DNA from: Rhyacichthys aspro
Lineage: Eukaryota > Chordata > Actinopteri > Gobiiformes > Rhyacichthyidae
NCBI GenBank assembly: GCA_036850595.1
Contig: CM072163.1
Span: 19,244,639-19,308,638 of the forward strand
Reading direction: 5' to 3'
Length of the DNA stretch: 64,000 nt
The position numbers and the translations under genes were made by a program. Positions within the stretch are counted from its first letter, which is position 1. Every line of letters starts with the position of its first letter. Of the stretch, positions 25,065 to 37,641 are shown piece after piece. A model generated the notes under the pieces. It did no database searches. It was not told where the DNA came from and saw only the letters and a list, made by a program, of their open reading frames with translations.

Positions 25065-25450
25065 CACTAGTGATGTTGTACTTAAGGTCTTGGTCTTGTC
25101 TTGGTCTCTAACTTATTTTAACTCAGTCTTGCCTGGATTTCAGATATCAAGACCAACCAAGATCACAAATACTATATTTATCTGTTCTTAGGATTGAATG
25201 AAAACCTCAATCATTTTATATTCAATTAAAAATCTGCTTCGGCCTCCTTCACCAAACACTAACCTCTTGACTTGGTAAAAAAAGGTAAATGATCTAAGAC
25301 TTTTTGACTATCAGATTTTTTAATTGTTCCTTTTTATCTATTATGATATTGTACAGTGACTGTTGTCTTGACTTGGTCTTGGTTTCATCTTGGTCTTGTT
25401 ATTCTCTGATCTCTGACATTACTTGGTCTTGGTCAGTGTGTTTTGTGCTT
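25065..25450 (+). repeat. 'GGTCTTGGTCTTG' MITE-like repeat, copy 1
   Basis: The block starts with TGATGTTGTACTTAAGGTC and then has many 'cttggtctt' units and 'caccaaacactaacctc'. The same family appears at 58704-59047, where the 'ggttagtgtttt' segment shows it is inverted relative to this copy. It is a diverged member of a teleost MITE-like family whose interior consists of 'agaccaagac' units. Confidence 0.6.
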
Positions 25451-28019
25451 TTTACTAAAGAAATAGTCTGGTTTGGATTAAAAACCAAATAATTAATTTC
25501 ATTGTTGCATAGAGAGCTTTATCATCTGTGGTATAAAATGGACTCGCACTTATGAGAGCAGATAAAAATGGGAGGAGGGCTTGCAATCTATGTGAGCAAC
25601 TGATGGTGCTATCCAGGGCATGTTACAGGATGTTTGTGGAGCTGTTGGCAGTGGGACTGAGACCATACTGTATCCCCAGAGAGCTCTCACATGTTGACAT
25701 CATCAGTAAAACCGTTTCCAGGATACACATCCAGCCTCCTGATGCACTCTTTTACTACAGACACACAACAGGATGGATGCTGTACTGAACAACATGGACC
25801 ATCCCCTGCCCCACTCAACTTTTGAGAGTAGCCAGAGGACGTCTGGATAATTCAGTGAACTGTGGGACTTGCAGATTACTCAGACTAAGGCTGGACAAAG
25901 TGAATTGAGCATGCTCCAGAGCATCTAGGGTCACTCTACCCCAGACTTATTGGATGTTTTTGTCTCCTAAATAAAAAGTTTTGTAACTATGATGCGTTCA
26001 TGTGCCACTCCGTATGCAGCACAGGTGAGTCTGTATAGAGCTGACAGAGTTTTGTTGGAGTGTAATAATTTATCAAGCACAGTGCAGCAACCTGAAGCAT
26101 ACTTAATGCTTAATGGAAATATACTTAAGACTGAACTTGGATTGAAATACAACCCAAAAGGTTGACTTTCATTAAAAAAACTAATTGAGAAATATGCAAA
26201 GCAGAAAGAAGAAGAAAGGTACCATCCCTAAAATGTTTTATCACCGGCCGCCACTGTTTATGATGTTAATTTGCAGCTCTATTCGTGCCTTACAAACATC
26301 TGTCTGTGAGGAGTCATTGGAAGCATTTTCAGCGGTCACCAGTAATGACTGTTATTACACCGTCCAGCTCTGAGCGCCACAGTCCAACACCAGAATGCAA
26401 GATCAAGCTTCTCCTTTTGAGTCCAAACTGTGAAAAATGCAGTGGTGCGACTCAGTGGGGCTCAGAGCTGCTGTGCGATGTGCTCTGAACGGCTGTCTTC
26501 CTCTGATGTTTTTTTTTTTTTTTGGGGGACTAAAGCAGATTGTGGCTGACATGTATCTGCCTCTAGACTTCCAAAAAAGACCGGATCACCTTGTCCCTGT
26601 TTCATGCTCTGTTTGCAGACTGTCTGTACTCCTAGCAGCTGATCCCAGTCTTTACGCTCACTGAGTCCTGGCTGCGTTACAGATCTGTGTAGGCCCTCAG
26701 GTAGAGTGACATGTCCTGGCGGGGGCCCTCGAGCGATCCTGGAGACTCAACGGTGCCAGCTGCAGGTGTCAGACTCAAGGCAGTCTGACTAGAGCTAACG
26801 CTACGACACATTTTTAAAAAACTCAAATCTTATGTGATGTTGGGGTAAAAATGGTTGCACTGACTGATGTGGTACGGGTCGGACTGCAACAAGGGTTTGA
26901 TAGGATAACCCCTAAACCTTTATTTCAAGATGGACTGACAGCTTTTGAATGTGAGTGGTACATTCATTTTCCCACTTACTTTTCCCTTTCGGCTGCAGTT
27001 TTGTGAAGTTAAATGAGTGTGTGTCTTCTAAATATATATCAACATTTGTGTCCTCTGTATGCTCTGTCCACCACCAGCTGTTTGTTCAAGAAGAATGTAT
27101 TGTCTGTCCTTTTTAGGTTAATGCTAATGTCATGCTAATTACATTAAGGCATTATGTGTAGCTGCAATTGCATCTCCTGCATTTGTCCAAAGATAACTTA
27201 TTGGATTGGATTGTCATTCATTAGAGCACAATCTGGCATAATAACCACATTGATGATAAAAAATGACATGTTATCAAATAGTGCACATACAGAAATAGGC
27301 TTAGATTGTAAATTGAACTGAAAGCACAAAGACGAAAAGCCAGGGAAGGTAAGAGTCTCTATGCATTTGTCATTTTACATGGATTATGCTCAAAAATGCA
27401 TAACGTTTTTAGACTAAAAAAAACCAACCAGCTATACACAGATTTTTTTTTTTTTTTTAAACAGCTAGAAATTCTTTACTTAGGACGGACTCCAACCATC
27501 CTTTCCTAGAATAGATGAGATCTGTATCAAATGATGCTGCCACTGAATAAAACACAAACCAAGAACTAAACTCTTGAAGATGAACCCATTGGGATAGACT
27601 GGAATCAGATCCCTACTAAATGGAGTTTGTGGCAAATGTGGGAAATGGCGTTAAAAACAGGTCATGCAAAAAAAAAACAAAAAAACAAAAAAACAAACAG
27701 TGGCAGCACGTTTTGTTGCACATTCTGTTCCTTAAAATACATTGTACTTAAAATGAATCGCTGTCCTTTACAGTTGATAATCTAGATATTTTGTTTTTCC
27801 AGGTGGGTTACCTATTGATCCACCACACGAAAACTTTTCCCTCATGAACTTAACAAAAAATAAAGGACATGAAAAAAGCTTTTACCAGACTACAGTATAT
27901 TTATTAAATGCTTTGACTGAAGTATTTATGATGCTCATTTTTGGGGTTGATGTTAACTTTAGTCTTGTATTTTTCGAGAAAATATGTAATGTGTTTTAAA
28001 TGTGTTTGAATGTTGTATT
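25451..28019. other. Intergenic, no gene seen
   Basis: Includes A/T homopolymers (about 26508-26523 and 27437-27453) and an A-rich 'aaaaaaacaaaaaaac' tract at 27668-27700. The stretch 26230-26760 is more complex and moderately GC-rich but yields no exon I can support. Confidence 0.4.
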
Positions 28020-28260
28020 TAGTATGGCTGTCTTGTGCCCTGGGTGTGTTCTGCAGGCTTGTTAAGGCTTGTTAAGACCCTCCCACCCGTTAGTGTGTGA
28101 TCACTGCCACCTGTTTGGTTCAAATGGGATCCTTTACATGAACTGAAGAAGGCTGAGGCCGAAACATTATCATTAATAATGTTTGTGACATATGGAGATA
28201 TAGAGTGTGCAACGTTTTTTTTGTGGAATTTTAAAGGACTCAATGCAAACTTTCATTTAA
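28020..28260 (+). repeat. Fish repeat fragment with a hammerhead-like core
   Basis: The string 'actgaagaaggctgaggccgaaac', followed by a 'gtgtgcaacg' tail, recurs in many teleost genomes. It contains CTGAAGA (28143-28149), a GGC/GCC stem closed by TGAG, then GAAAC (28161-28165), followed by a 7-bp stem (28164-28170 with 28176-28182). This is the order of elements in a hammerhead ribozyme, which Penelope-like elements are known to carry. Stem I hardly pairs and the second stem starts with an unpaired A, so activity is doubtful. Confidence 0.4.
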
Positions 28261-28424
28261 CATACTTTGTACACTTTTGCCATTTTTAATGAATATTTAA
28301 CATAGGTGCAGTATGGTCATTTTGACCTCAGAAGTTTTCTGTTACTGTTTCTGTTGTGCCCGTGACGTCAGAGCAAGTCCTAACTGTGTGTACTGCGCGT
28401 ATCAACACTGCGCCAGTGTAGCTC

Positions 28425-28520
28425 AACTCAAACACACCTTTTTTTTTCATGTGCCCTGATGAAGTATGTAAGTCAAGTTGGTATGTCCCCTTTTTAAATA
28501 AAGGCCTTTTAATAAATGAT
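28425..28520 (+). repeat. Second 'cctgatgaag' repeat tail
   Basis: 'ccctgatgaagtatgtaagtc' followed by 'cctttttaaataaaggcctttt' resembles the 3' tail of a fish retroelement. It has a CTGATGA heptamer but no downstream GAAAC, so unlike the block at 28143 it does not form a hammerhead-like core. Confidence 0.35.
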
Positions 28521-28699
28521 ACATTTTACACACAGGACAAAACAGAATTTGCAAAACCTCAAATGGATTTCATTTAACACTATTTCAGTAATAAAACACC
28601 CCGATCATTTTTTCATACAGCATGCATAATTGATGTGTCACATTAAAGCAGTAGACATTAGCCAACCAAAAGAGTATGACTTTTAAATAATTCATTCAC

Positions 28700-29320
28700 A
28701 TAATATCTGCTTTCTATTCTATCCTGACACTCTGTAGCTCTCTTGTAATAACTTTTCTGATGAAGCCACACTCGGACACAGATACCCCAGCTCTGACTCC
28801 ACTTGTTCGGGTCGTCCGGCGCCGCTGTTCCCTGGACCGTCAAACATCAGGGGGAAAGGTGGCAGCCTATTGTCATCGTCACTGACTCTCAGCAATGGAA
28901 GCAATCAAAGAAAAATCAATTATGTCATATCAATATTTCCCGCTTCACGTCCTCGCTGAAGCTATTCACACTCTGGGAATGGTCCTCTCCAAGCTGCTCA
29001 GAGACCATTAAATTAACTGGGGGCTGAATAGTGAAATGGGCCGTTTGGGAAAAGGGAATAAAATCCGAGTAAGGCGCCTGAGCGTACAGAGCCCCAAATG
29101 AAAATAATTCAATTATCAGAGGCTTTTTTTAATATGAGTCGTGTTGCATAAAGCATGACTGAGATATTGATCGACACTGGGTAATGTTCCCTGCTGCTGC
29201 TCCACTCTGTGGGTAAGGTGCGGCTCGGATTGTAATCTTTGTTTGGCAGGAGCTAATGAGATTTCAGAGAATGAAATGAAGGCCTTTGTTCTCGAATGGT
29301 ATGTTACTTTTTTCTCTTAA
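28700..29320. other. Enhancer-like complex sequence (candidate conserved non-coding element)
   Basis: A block of high-complexity sequence without repeats or frames, with balanced GC. It has several homeodomain-type cores (ATTAAATTAA, TTCAATTATC, GCTAATGAG) and AATAATTCAATTATC at about 29102-29116. This texture is typical of vertebrate developmental enhancers near brain-expressed genes. Conservation cannot be assessed from one sequence. Confidence 0.25.
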
Positions 29321-29944
29321 AAGGATCAGTCACCGGGTAAACAATTGCTTTTAAATGAAAAACCATAGATGTAATTACACCTCATAGTAACTCTGTTACA
29401 TTGGGAACAGAACATGAGGTAAAAGATGTTCATTTTGGCTTTTGAACGTAAACATGCCCAGTCTGAAAATGATGCCATGTCTCCGTTATGTTGTGATGTG
29501 TAATGGACTTTTATTTCCAAGTCCCTGAAAGTGTTTCAAAAGTTTAGGAGGTTTGGTTTTATCTATGGTTCTGCTAACAGTTGTGTTTCCAGTTCTTAGT
29601 ACCAATCTGGTTTTGATTTTTGCACTGTTGCATCTTAATCATTAATCATCAACCATATACACAAAAAGCAGTCAGTCTGTCATCTTAAAACTTTTTTTTG
29701 CTGCATGTTTCCCGTGTTAAAGCCTTTTTCCAAAAAACGCCATAAAAAGATACACACCTGCAGATACCATAGAGGTAGTTGTCTTTCCCATTTATTTTTA
29801 GAAGAAGCACATTTAAACAAAACAACAAAATGACACCCCGTAAAGGTTAAAAAAGTCAATATTCTACCTTAGACACAAGTTCTACTTCAAGATGTTGGCT
29901 TTGGTAATGTTGCAAGACTGTGTCTTTTTACCTTAATGTGAATA

Positions 29945-30475
29945 TACCTGCTTTAATACATGTCTTTGATGAGAAAGCAAAGGGTCCCCTAAAGTCTTAA
30001 GTCCTCCAAGTCATAATACTTAGTGTTTGTTTATGTCCACAGAGAAGATAGCATCCTAGGGATCCAGTGATGTTTGCCTTGTAGTCTTTAGCCAACGTTG
30101 GTTAAATGCAGATACTACCCCACTCACTGACAGCACACATATAGTTAGGTGGTTGTCCCTTGCCCAAATCAACTTGTTTTTACAGAAACAGCTCATGCTA
30201 AGTTGGCTAATGCCCTTTGTCCTTTAATATATATTGTTTTCCATTTCAATTCTTGGCTTAAACTTGCATGCAGCTTTTGTTCTTCAACCAGTAAACAGCC
30301 TTTTACTGCATTTAGTCTATGCTCGCTAAAGGCTACAACCTGGATCCCTAGATCACTTGATCCCTAGAATACCATGGTCTCTGTGGACATGGGCAGAATA
30401 CTAAGTTTCATGACATGGACTCGAGGACTTTAAGGACCTTTGCTTCCTCATCAAAGACATCTAAAATAAATCAAG
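29945..30475. mobile_element. Fold-back element with ~165-bp inverted arms
   Basis: The left arm (about 29945-30118) and right arm (about 30299-30475) are imperfect inverted copies. Left 'tgtctttgatgagaaagcaaagg' matches the reverse complement of right 'cctttgcttcctcatcaaagaca'. Further in, 'tatgtccacagag', 'cctagggatcca' and 'taaatgcag' also pair. The unpaired centre is about 180 bases. It has no frame and is probably a non-autonomous DNA element. Target-site duplications were not resolved. Confidence 0.75.
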
Positions 30476-30639
30476 GCTGTAGCTTTCTCGCATCTTGACA
30501 AATTGCTATGTAATGCACAAAGTCAACTTGAACAAAAAGCACTGCCATGATAGTTCTCTTTGCCATTGTCCTTGCACAATAGTAGCCTTTTTGTCCTGAC
30601 TTTCATTCTTCATTTCCGTTTTATTTGTTAGACTTCCCT

Positions 30640-31060
30640 GCAAAGATGGATGTGTCAGACATCCTCTACTGTGTCCTACTAAATATTCACTCCATCCGGC
30701 AGCTTGTTTGACACGTCCTCTCCTGTCGGCCTGCGTCGTGTCTGCGGCCCGACCAAACACAAACCGGACTTGTTAGCTCGTACATGTTACCGCCGTCGTC
30801 AACGCTCAACATCAATCACACCGATCCAGACTTGGAACTTGTGAATTGTAAATGCAAACAATGTGGGTTTCCTAATACACACATCGACTCACTGTTATGT
30901 AATAATCCAAAAAGCACAGGCTGCATATTTCTCTCAGCGGGATCAGCCTCGGTGTTTTATATTCTGATCCGCTTTAGCTCCTTGCCCTGTCTGACAAACT
31001 CAAAGCTACTCTCGGGGAAGGGAGATATCAGCAGAATTTTTAAGTAAGAGCACCAATGCA
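30640..31060. other. Enhancer-like complex sequence (candidate)
   Basis: Repeat-free block with unusually many CpGs for the region and sites such as ATGCAAACAATG. The plus strand is open for 87 codons at 30784-31047, but the translation shows no family features. It could be a conserved non-coding element or an unmethylated regulatory region. This rests on composition alone. Confidence 0.22.
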
Positions 31061-31434
31061 AACACACACTTTATCTAATCATACCCCGCTGATGTATTAG
31101 AGGTAAGTTTGTTTCTGTCACAGTGATAAATAGACTACTCCAAATAATCAGAAAGTGTCACGGACTTGACTGATGTTATGTGTAATTCGGAAACGCCTGT
31201 ATCCTCATCTTGTGTCAATATTGTCGTATAAAAAGTGTATATTTACAGCAAGGAGACAGAATCCTTACATTACATAATCTCCTTAGGATTTTGAGATATT
31301 GTCATTAATCAAGGGTGCGATCATACTTGCAGCAAGCTTCTTTTAGTTGGGACTAGAAGAGAAATTGATCCCTCAAGTAGCATTCACATACCATGCGAAC
31401 TAAAAAAAAGTATAAGCCTTTCTTACTTTAACTT

Positions 31435-31885
31435 GCATTCAACACCATCAAGACCAGCTTTTCTTAGTGAAAAACTTAGGAAAATGGGGGTGGACTCCAT
31501 CCTTTATTACTTGAATTACTGATTACCGATCATTTAGACAAAAGTATGTTAAACTTGGATCATTAGTAACACAGAAGCTCCTCGAGGTGCTGCTCTGGCT
31601 CAATTCTTTTTCACTTTATACACTTCAGAGTTTAATGATAACACTAAATCCTGCCGCATTCAAAAATACTTCGATGATACAGCAATAGTGGCTTGTGTCA
31701 AAGATGGAAGAAGAATACTGCGGCCACGATTGAGAGCTTTTATAAATGGAGCCAAGAAAACTGTCTAATTCTCCAAAACTAAAGAGATGGTCATTGACTT
31801 AAGGTGCTATATATCGCCAATTAAAACTGTGATCATCAGTGGAGAAGATATTGTACTTGAGTTGTTTTTGGTGTTATGAGAGCAC
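31435..31885 (+). pseudogene. Decayed LINE reverse-transcriptase domain (Rex1/CR1-like)
   Basis: Translation gives AFNTIKT, then after a one-base shift FLSEKLRKMGVDSILYYL, three stops, APRGAALAQFFFTLYTSEF, and KYFDDTAIVACVKDG with the catalytic aspartates at 31673-31678. KTKEMVIDLR follows after another stop. This is the order of the fish LINE reverse transcriptase motifs: the GAPQG-type block, LFTLYT, the FSDD box and SKTKEMVIDFR. It is inactivated by several stops and at least one frameshift. Diverged C-terminal remains may continue to about 32170. Confidence 0.88.
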
Positions 31886-34699
31886 AAACAAACTGTACAG
31901 TTAGCAGAAACAGCGCCTCACCTCCGTCAAAATGTGTAAATATCACAAACTATCCATATTTTCCATTTAAAAAAACAACTTTTTTATGATGCACACTGCA
32001 AGCTGTTTGCAGGGATCTATTGATTACATGCAGAGCGCTTAGTCCGACCTTATTTATGGTTAACTCTTTACATTCTGTAGTGGCTTGACTATATCTCTCA
32101 TTATCCAGATTTGTTTTGTCTGAGAAATTCTGTTTATTCTGGGCACATCCACCTGATCGCCTGGGCTCCAGCTCTTTGGCTTCTGATTCAATTTGACCAA
32201 AGCAATGGGCTTAGTGGACACACAACTGAGAGAGAGCCAAACACATAGATAGAAGACGGGTGTTTTACCTCAGACACCAAACCTGTATTAACATGCTATA
32301 GTCCAATTCAACCGTGTTTAAGCTGAGATAATGAGGTCTGAAAATAATTCAAATCCCTGTGATGTTGAAGCTGAATGATTGACAGTATGGAGTGGATGTT
32401 AAGGGCCAAATTTAATAAGCTTTGTGATTTTTTTTTTTATTAATTACCAACAGTTTAAGATAATTTTGTAGTTTTCATGGGGAGTTATGGCAGATTCACA
32501 CCAAAAGTCACATAAAATTTGCTTATTGGAGCTCAGGTCATGGAATATAAGTGAGCTGATTTTTTTCGCTGTTAAAAAATATGATGCAATGTATGTATTC
32601 TACTGTGGCCAAGTTATTTAGCACAAATCTCAAACATGTTCTGTAAACCTGCTGCTGGAGGAGGGTGGAATGCACAGTTTGTTCAGCTCCCAATTGTAAA
32701 TCAGAATCAGCGAAAGATAAATATTGTGTTTAGGACAAAACTTAGTAGGAAGAAGTTTGAGTGAAGGCAGACTGCACTTTTCCACAGGCTGTGAAAAATA
32801 ACTATGGGATGTGACTGCAGTATGTGTCACATGCTGTGTCTGCAGTGACTGTAAGCTCTTATAAGAATTTCTGAAGGCATTAGAATCAGGCACGAGGAAT
32901 TGTAAAGCAAACGTTTCTGATAACTCTTCAAAGGGACTAAGTACAAACACATTAATCTCACAGGAAATGGATGCTTTGCTTTGTTTAGCTACAAGCTACT
33001 TGAGCAGGTGAGCCCAACACTACAAATTCAGAATACAAAATGAACATGAATTCATAGTTAAAATACTTACTCTAATTGTTACTGTTTATTACCAAGCTGT
33101 AAATTAATCATTAATTAAAACACCAATACAAATAGTTATCACAGTGTCAGTTTGATTGATATTGGCACAGTTGATTGTTGAGAACATGTTTTTTTTTTAA
33201 GTTTAGAGAAAAAAGACGCGGATCTACAGACAGCTTCAGACTGATTTTAAATGAAAAGGCGGATTGTGCAAAGGCAGAGCATCTTTTAGGGATTATGCAG
33301 TGTTTGTGAGCTGTGGACTGATATGTTCGGGGCGTTTGTTCTGAACAAAGTTGGATAAATTTCTTCAATGAAGCTGGAGCAATAATATTAACAACAATAT
33401 TTTGAAATGATTTGAATAGAGAATTACAAAACTCAGCATGTATTTGCGGAGAATGTTACATTGATGAACATTTGTAGCTCTGCTCTCTTTCTGTTAGTTT
33501 ATCAGTAACTATTCAAACAATGAAGTAAGTGGTGGACATGTGAGGGATAATGTATTTCTGTGGTGTTCTAAGAAATTGTGCTGTGCGTAGTGAGTCATGA
33601 GCCTGACTCGGTTTGTGATTTGCAAACCTTAGTAAATCAGTCACATTGAAATCTCCAATTACAGTGCTGTGAAATATGATCGCCTATGTATTTGTGGGAG
33701 ACAAGGAGGAGAGGAGCAAAAGTCAGCCATGTCCACAATTTGTGCAGCTGGAAAGCATATTATGTGAAAAAAAATGTTTTTTTACACTGGCACATTGTCT
33801 TAGTAAATCTGGCCCTAGAGTGGAGTAATTCATAAAGTTGATGCTGCATTTATGTGGTCTTGGTATTTACAGAGATAGAAACATTTAAAGAGCTAACATT
33901 AAACAAGTAATATGATAAGTGTCAAGAGCACTAACAAATGTTGAATATAAATCATTAGGTTGATAGTCTACTTTCACATTTAAAAGAGTAAAGTCAGAAA
34001 AAGGGGTAGGGAGTGGTGTGTTTAGTGGCAGATTTACTATGTTACACCTGTGCCATTTGGTGTGCCCTGTCCTGCTTCTGATCGGACTCAGCTGAAGCTT
34101 TTTTGGTAGTAACTTAGTAAATGAGGCTGCACTCTTCATTTATTCACTCTCTACCCAGCTTTTATGTTGCAAAAGGGAACTTTCACAGATACATGCTCAA
34201 CAAGGCACATTAGAAAATGACCTGTGTCCATGCATTTCTGCACTTAACCACATTATGGCCCTTTGGAAAATCTCAGTGATGCTATAATTAGGTTAGTAAA
34301 TCTGGCCCTTGCTGTCATTAGTTTTAGGTTAGTGACTCTGCCGGATGGATTTTACATCTGCACATGTTGAATGAGCTGCTGTCTGGGAGGAAATTGTTAT
34401 TCCGCTGCACTCTGGAGGGTCTCGGCTCACAGAGCAGCCTGGGCCTGCAGCCTGGGGAGCAGTCTGTCTCTGTGTGTGTGTAGCCATAGTGTCTGGGTTC
34501 ACAGAAAACCAATCGAGACACCTGGCGGCTAGGGCTGCCAGTCTCTGATAAACCTACAAAAAGAATGTATTGGGCCTGCAGCGTATATGTCTACCTTGAA
34601 AAGGGCAGCGGTGTCTGGAGAATAGTTTCCTCATCCATTTTTGTTTATCCTTTTCACCTGCCACTTTTACAGCCCGCTGACAGAAGCTAATGAAATGAA
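31886..34699. other. Intergenic, with scattered 'TTAGTAAATCTGGCC' repeats
   Basis: AT-rich sequence without a supported gene. From 33620 to 34310, TTAGTAAAT-type strings occur four times in the same orientation (near 33631, 33801, 34109 and 34291), two of them continuing as CTGGCCC. This suggests a broken interspersed element. A (GT)n run lies at about 34471-34481. Confidence 0.4.
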
Positions 34700-37641
34700 A
34701 AAGCCATAGAGCATTGTGATCATTTTTTATTACAAAAAGAACATCTCCAGGCGAAACCAGTTAAAAAAAAAATAATAACAAGCTTCAGCACAGACAGTTA
34801 ACAGCTGCTTGAGCAACTGACCCACAGCTACAACATGAGGAATAAAGCACTTCACCATTTACCATGCACAGAGAGAGGAGCATGCAGGAGAGAGAAGGAG
34901 CACATCACTGCAGCACGACATCGCAACATCTGCGATAGGAGGAAAAAGGCCACAGCAGATCACAAGAACATCGAATGTCATCAAGAATCACAGTTCACTG
35001 AATGTCCTGGGACCAACAGGAGACAGTTTTTTTTTCATTTTGAGTGGGTAATATGACATCTCTGTGAAGTGCAAAGACACCATGGCATCAGTTTGTTCAG
35101 GTGTCTCAGCAACCTACAATACTGTAAACAATCTACACTATAAGGCGCACAGTTGAAGAGTTGCCCAACAGAAGAGCCACACGGTTAGTTCATAAAGGGT
35201 TTGATGTGAAAATGCATCAGATTCATCTTCATCATCAACACTCTGCAGTCCTGGCATACCAACTGTCAATACACCAACTGCAGGCAGTAAAATGCTGTTA
35301 AAGTCCAGGTCTGGAAATGGGCAGCACATAAAAACAAAATTCAAGACAAAATCCAAACCCATTTCTGTCCTTTTTCCTAACACATCCATCTAAACCACGT
35401 CTTAAATGAGGCACACGGTACAGCACAGTAAACTCTGGGATTCTCAAAACGTCTTTTGGTTGTTGACATCTAAGACATTGGACACTCAAAGTGCCTTGAG
35501 ACTTGAAAGACAAGGTTTTTAGGGGTTTTTTTTAATTGCAGATGTAACAACTATTTGCTCACTGTAAGGACCATTTTGAAGTCGGTACAACTGCAGTCCC
35601 AAAACCACACGGCAATGATACTTACAATGTTTATAAATCTATGGTCTCCCCAAGATTAGAAAGACAGCTATGAATGTATTATCAAATAGGACTGTGATGA
35701 TGAATATGGCCACAATGCATCATGAATTGTGACATTTTGGTAACTACAACAATCCGTTCAAAGGGCTTATGGAAACTGACGTTACACAGTCATCATTTTG
35801 AAAGGTGCCCCAGCAGATCTCCCAGTTTAAAGAAGTCTTTTATGTGGATGTATTGCAGCAGCACCAAAAGGCCACTGGTCACACCCATTTTCAGCTGGTC
35901 CACATATGTCTGTCTCCATGGTGACAGCATGGTGAGAACACTGGAGGACGATGATAAAGCTTTCTTACAGAAAATATATCTTTGAGGAAATGTGCTAACT
36001 AACCATGTGCAAATGATAGAATCTCTTTGACTGCTATTACAAAACAACCTAAAGTACTCATCATGCTGCCACAAGGGAGGTTAAATGTTACCATCGGGAC
36101 ATATTTATAAATCTTGTATATAACATATTGGCTAATGTGTGATGTATGAATGCACGTGCAGTTGTGGGACAGCAGTTGTGTAGAATGACCAATATACTGT
36201 ATGTCAAAACCTTTACAAACCATTAAAGGGAATCTCTATCAGAGCCATCTCAGTGGATTGAAACTAACTTTCATTAAAACTTGTCTGTTAGTCTAATGTA
36301 TGAAGTTGAAGGGTGACCACATCTTTTTTCTCACAAAGACATAAGGCATTGGATTCCTCTCCACTTGAATCATATTCAGTGTTTAGACCCCTGTGCACAG
36401 TAAGACAACAAACATGACAAAGTCAGCTATTTTTTCAGGAATTGTTTCTTCTCTAAATACTGTATTTTAACACTGATTGTCTACATTATCCTTAGAAAAC
36501 TGACAGCGTTAAAAATAAAAAAAAAAGTGTAAACAGCTCAGTTATCCAAGTGGCTTACAAGATATTTAACCCTGTGACGAGAGAGAGGACATGAGATGAG
36601 GAGGAATGAGGTAGTCCACGACACAACCTCAGGATGGCAGGGGGCGGAGCCTGAGGGCTCGGGTGCATCACTCACACTGGGGTCAGGGAATCTTTATGGC
36701 ATAGTTTAACTGAGCATTGTTTCCAGCAACAGCACTGCATAGTTCAGTTTAATTCTTGTGTCGGGAACAAAAGGACCAAATTCTTCATCATTATTCTGTA
36801 TTAGCTACAGCAACAGGAACTGAAGGGTGGGGCTGGACACACTGCAGTTTGTTGTTTGATTGTTTTTTTGCAGCTTACATTGCTCTACAAAGACAAAGTG
36901 CAGTGTGTTTGTATGTACCTGTTACTGTTACTGTTACTGTAAATTGTCAAATTATATTTACCTAAATCTTCAGTTCAATTTTACAGTAACTACTTAAGAT
37001 TAAACACTCACTTTTCTACAATTTTCCAATGTCTATGTAGCCTGGCCAGTCAGACCCATTCACTTTTTTTGCAATGTGAAGTGGGTCTGGAATTCGTACC
37101 ATTAACACCAATTTTCAACAGAATCAATCCTACTGGATCAATTATAGCTATTTATCTAAAAGGGTTTGGGAATTTGTTTTGGAGGTTTTTCAGATTGTAT
37201 TGGTAGTATGTTGGTAGTGCCCCCCTGAATTCTGATTACGCCGCCTGGAGATCAAATTCAAATCGTCAGAGACCAAACTAATTCTTTGTATGGATTAGTA
37301 AAAGCCAGGCTAATGTCTATACAGTTACTGCATTTTAGTTTTGGAGTTAGTCGACTGTGTGGTGATGCTATGATGTTACTGATGTCAGTATATGGTGTGA
37401 TGAAGCACTTGCTGGGTCCAAACAAGACTTTGGTAAACTGAACAATACAATACCACGAGGTGTAAACAAGGCTTCTAGTCTTTTTGTATTTCAGATTGGC
37501 AGGGATAAGCTGTTTAACGCTGTCCAATGATGTGATCGAGGAGTCTTGCATCAATTCTTTTTCTGGTAAATCACTTGTTGTTTGTTCTTGAACCAAAGGG
37601 CTTTTTTTTTTTTTTCCTTTCCACGATCCACCGTAGGCTCC
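34700..37641 (-). other. Likely long 3' UTR of the cortexin gene
   Basis: Downstream of the cortexin stop the minus strand has no further confident coding sequence. A minus-strand AATAAA lies at 34726-34731. If used, the mRNA would have a 3' UTR of about 2.9 kb, which fits the small-CDS, long-UTR layout of neuronal cortexin transcripts (inference). It contains a hAT-like MITE at 37037-37312 and a protein-like minus-strand frame near 35800-35960. Confidence 0.35.
37037..37312. mobile_element. Short hAT-like MITE with exact 8-bp target-site duplication
   Basis: A 276-bp element begins GTAGCCTGGCC and ends GCCAGGCTA. It is bounded by identical ATGTCTAT octamers at 37029-37036 and 37313-37320. 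An 8-bp duplication is the hallmark of hAT transposition. The terminal TAGCCTGGC is shared with the element at 18414-18864, while the interiors differ. No coding capacity. Confidence 0.88.

Noticed and set aside
32630..32950. Minus-strand frame of 106 codons
   Set aside because: No domain, no splice context and AT-rich composition typical of chance frames.
35722..35985. Plus-strand frame of 87 codons
   Set aside because: Low protein character; the minus strand reads more plausibly over the same bases.
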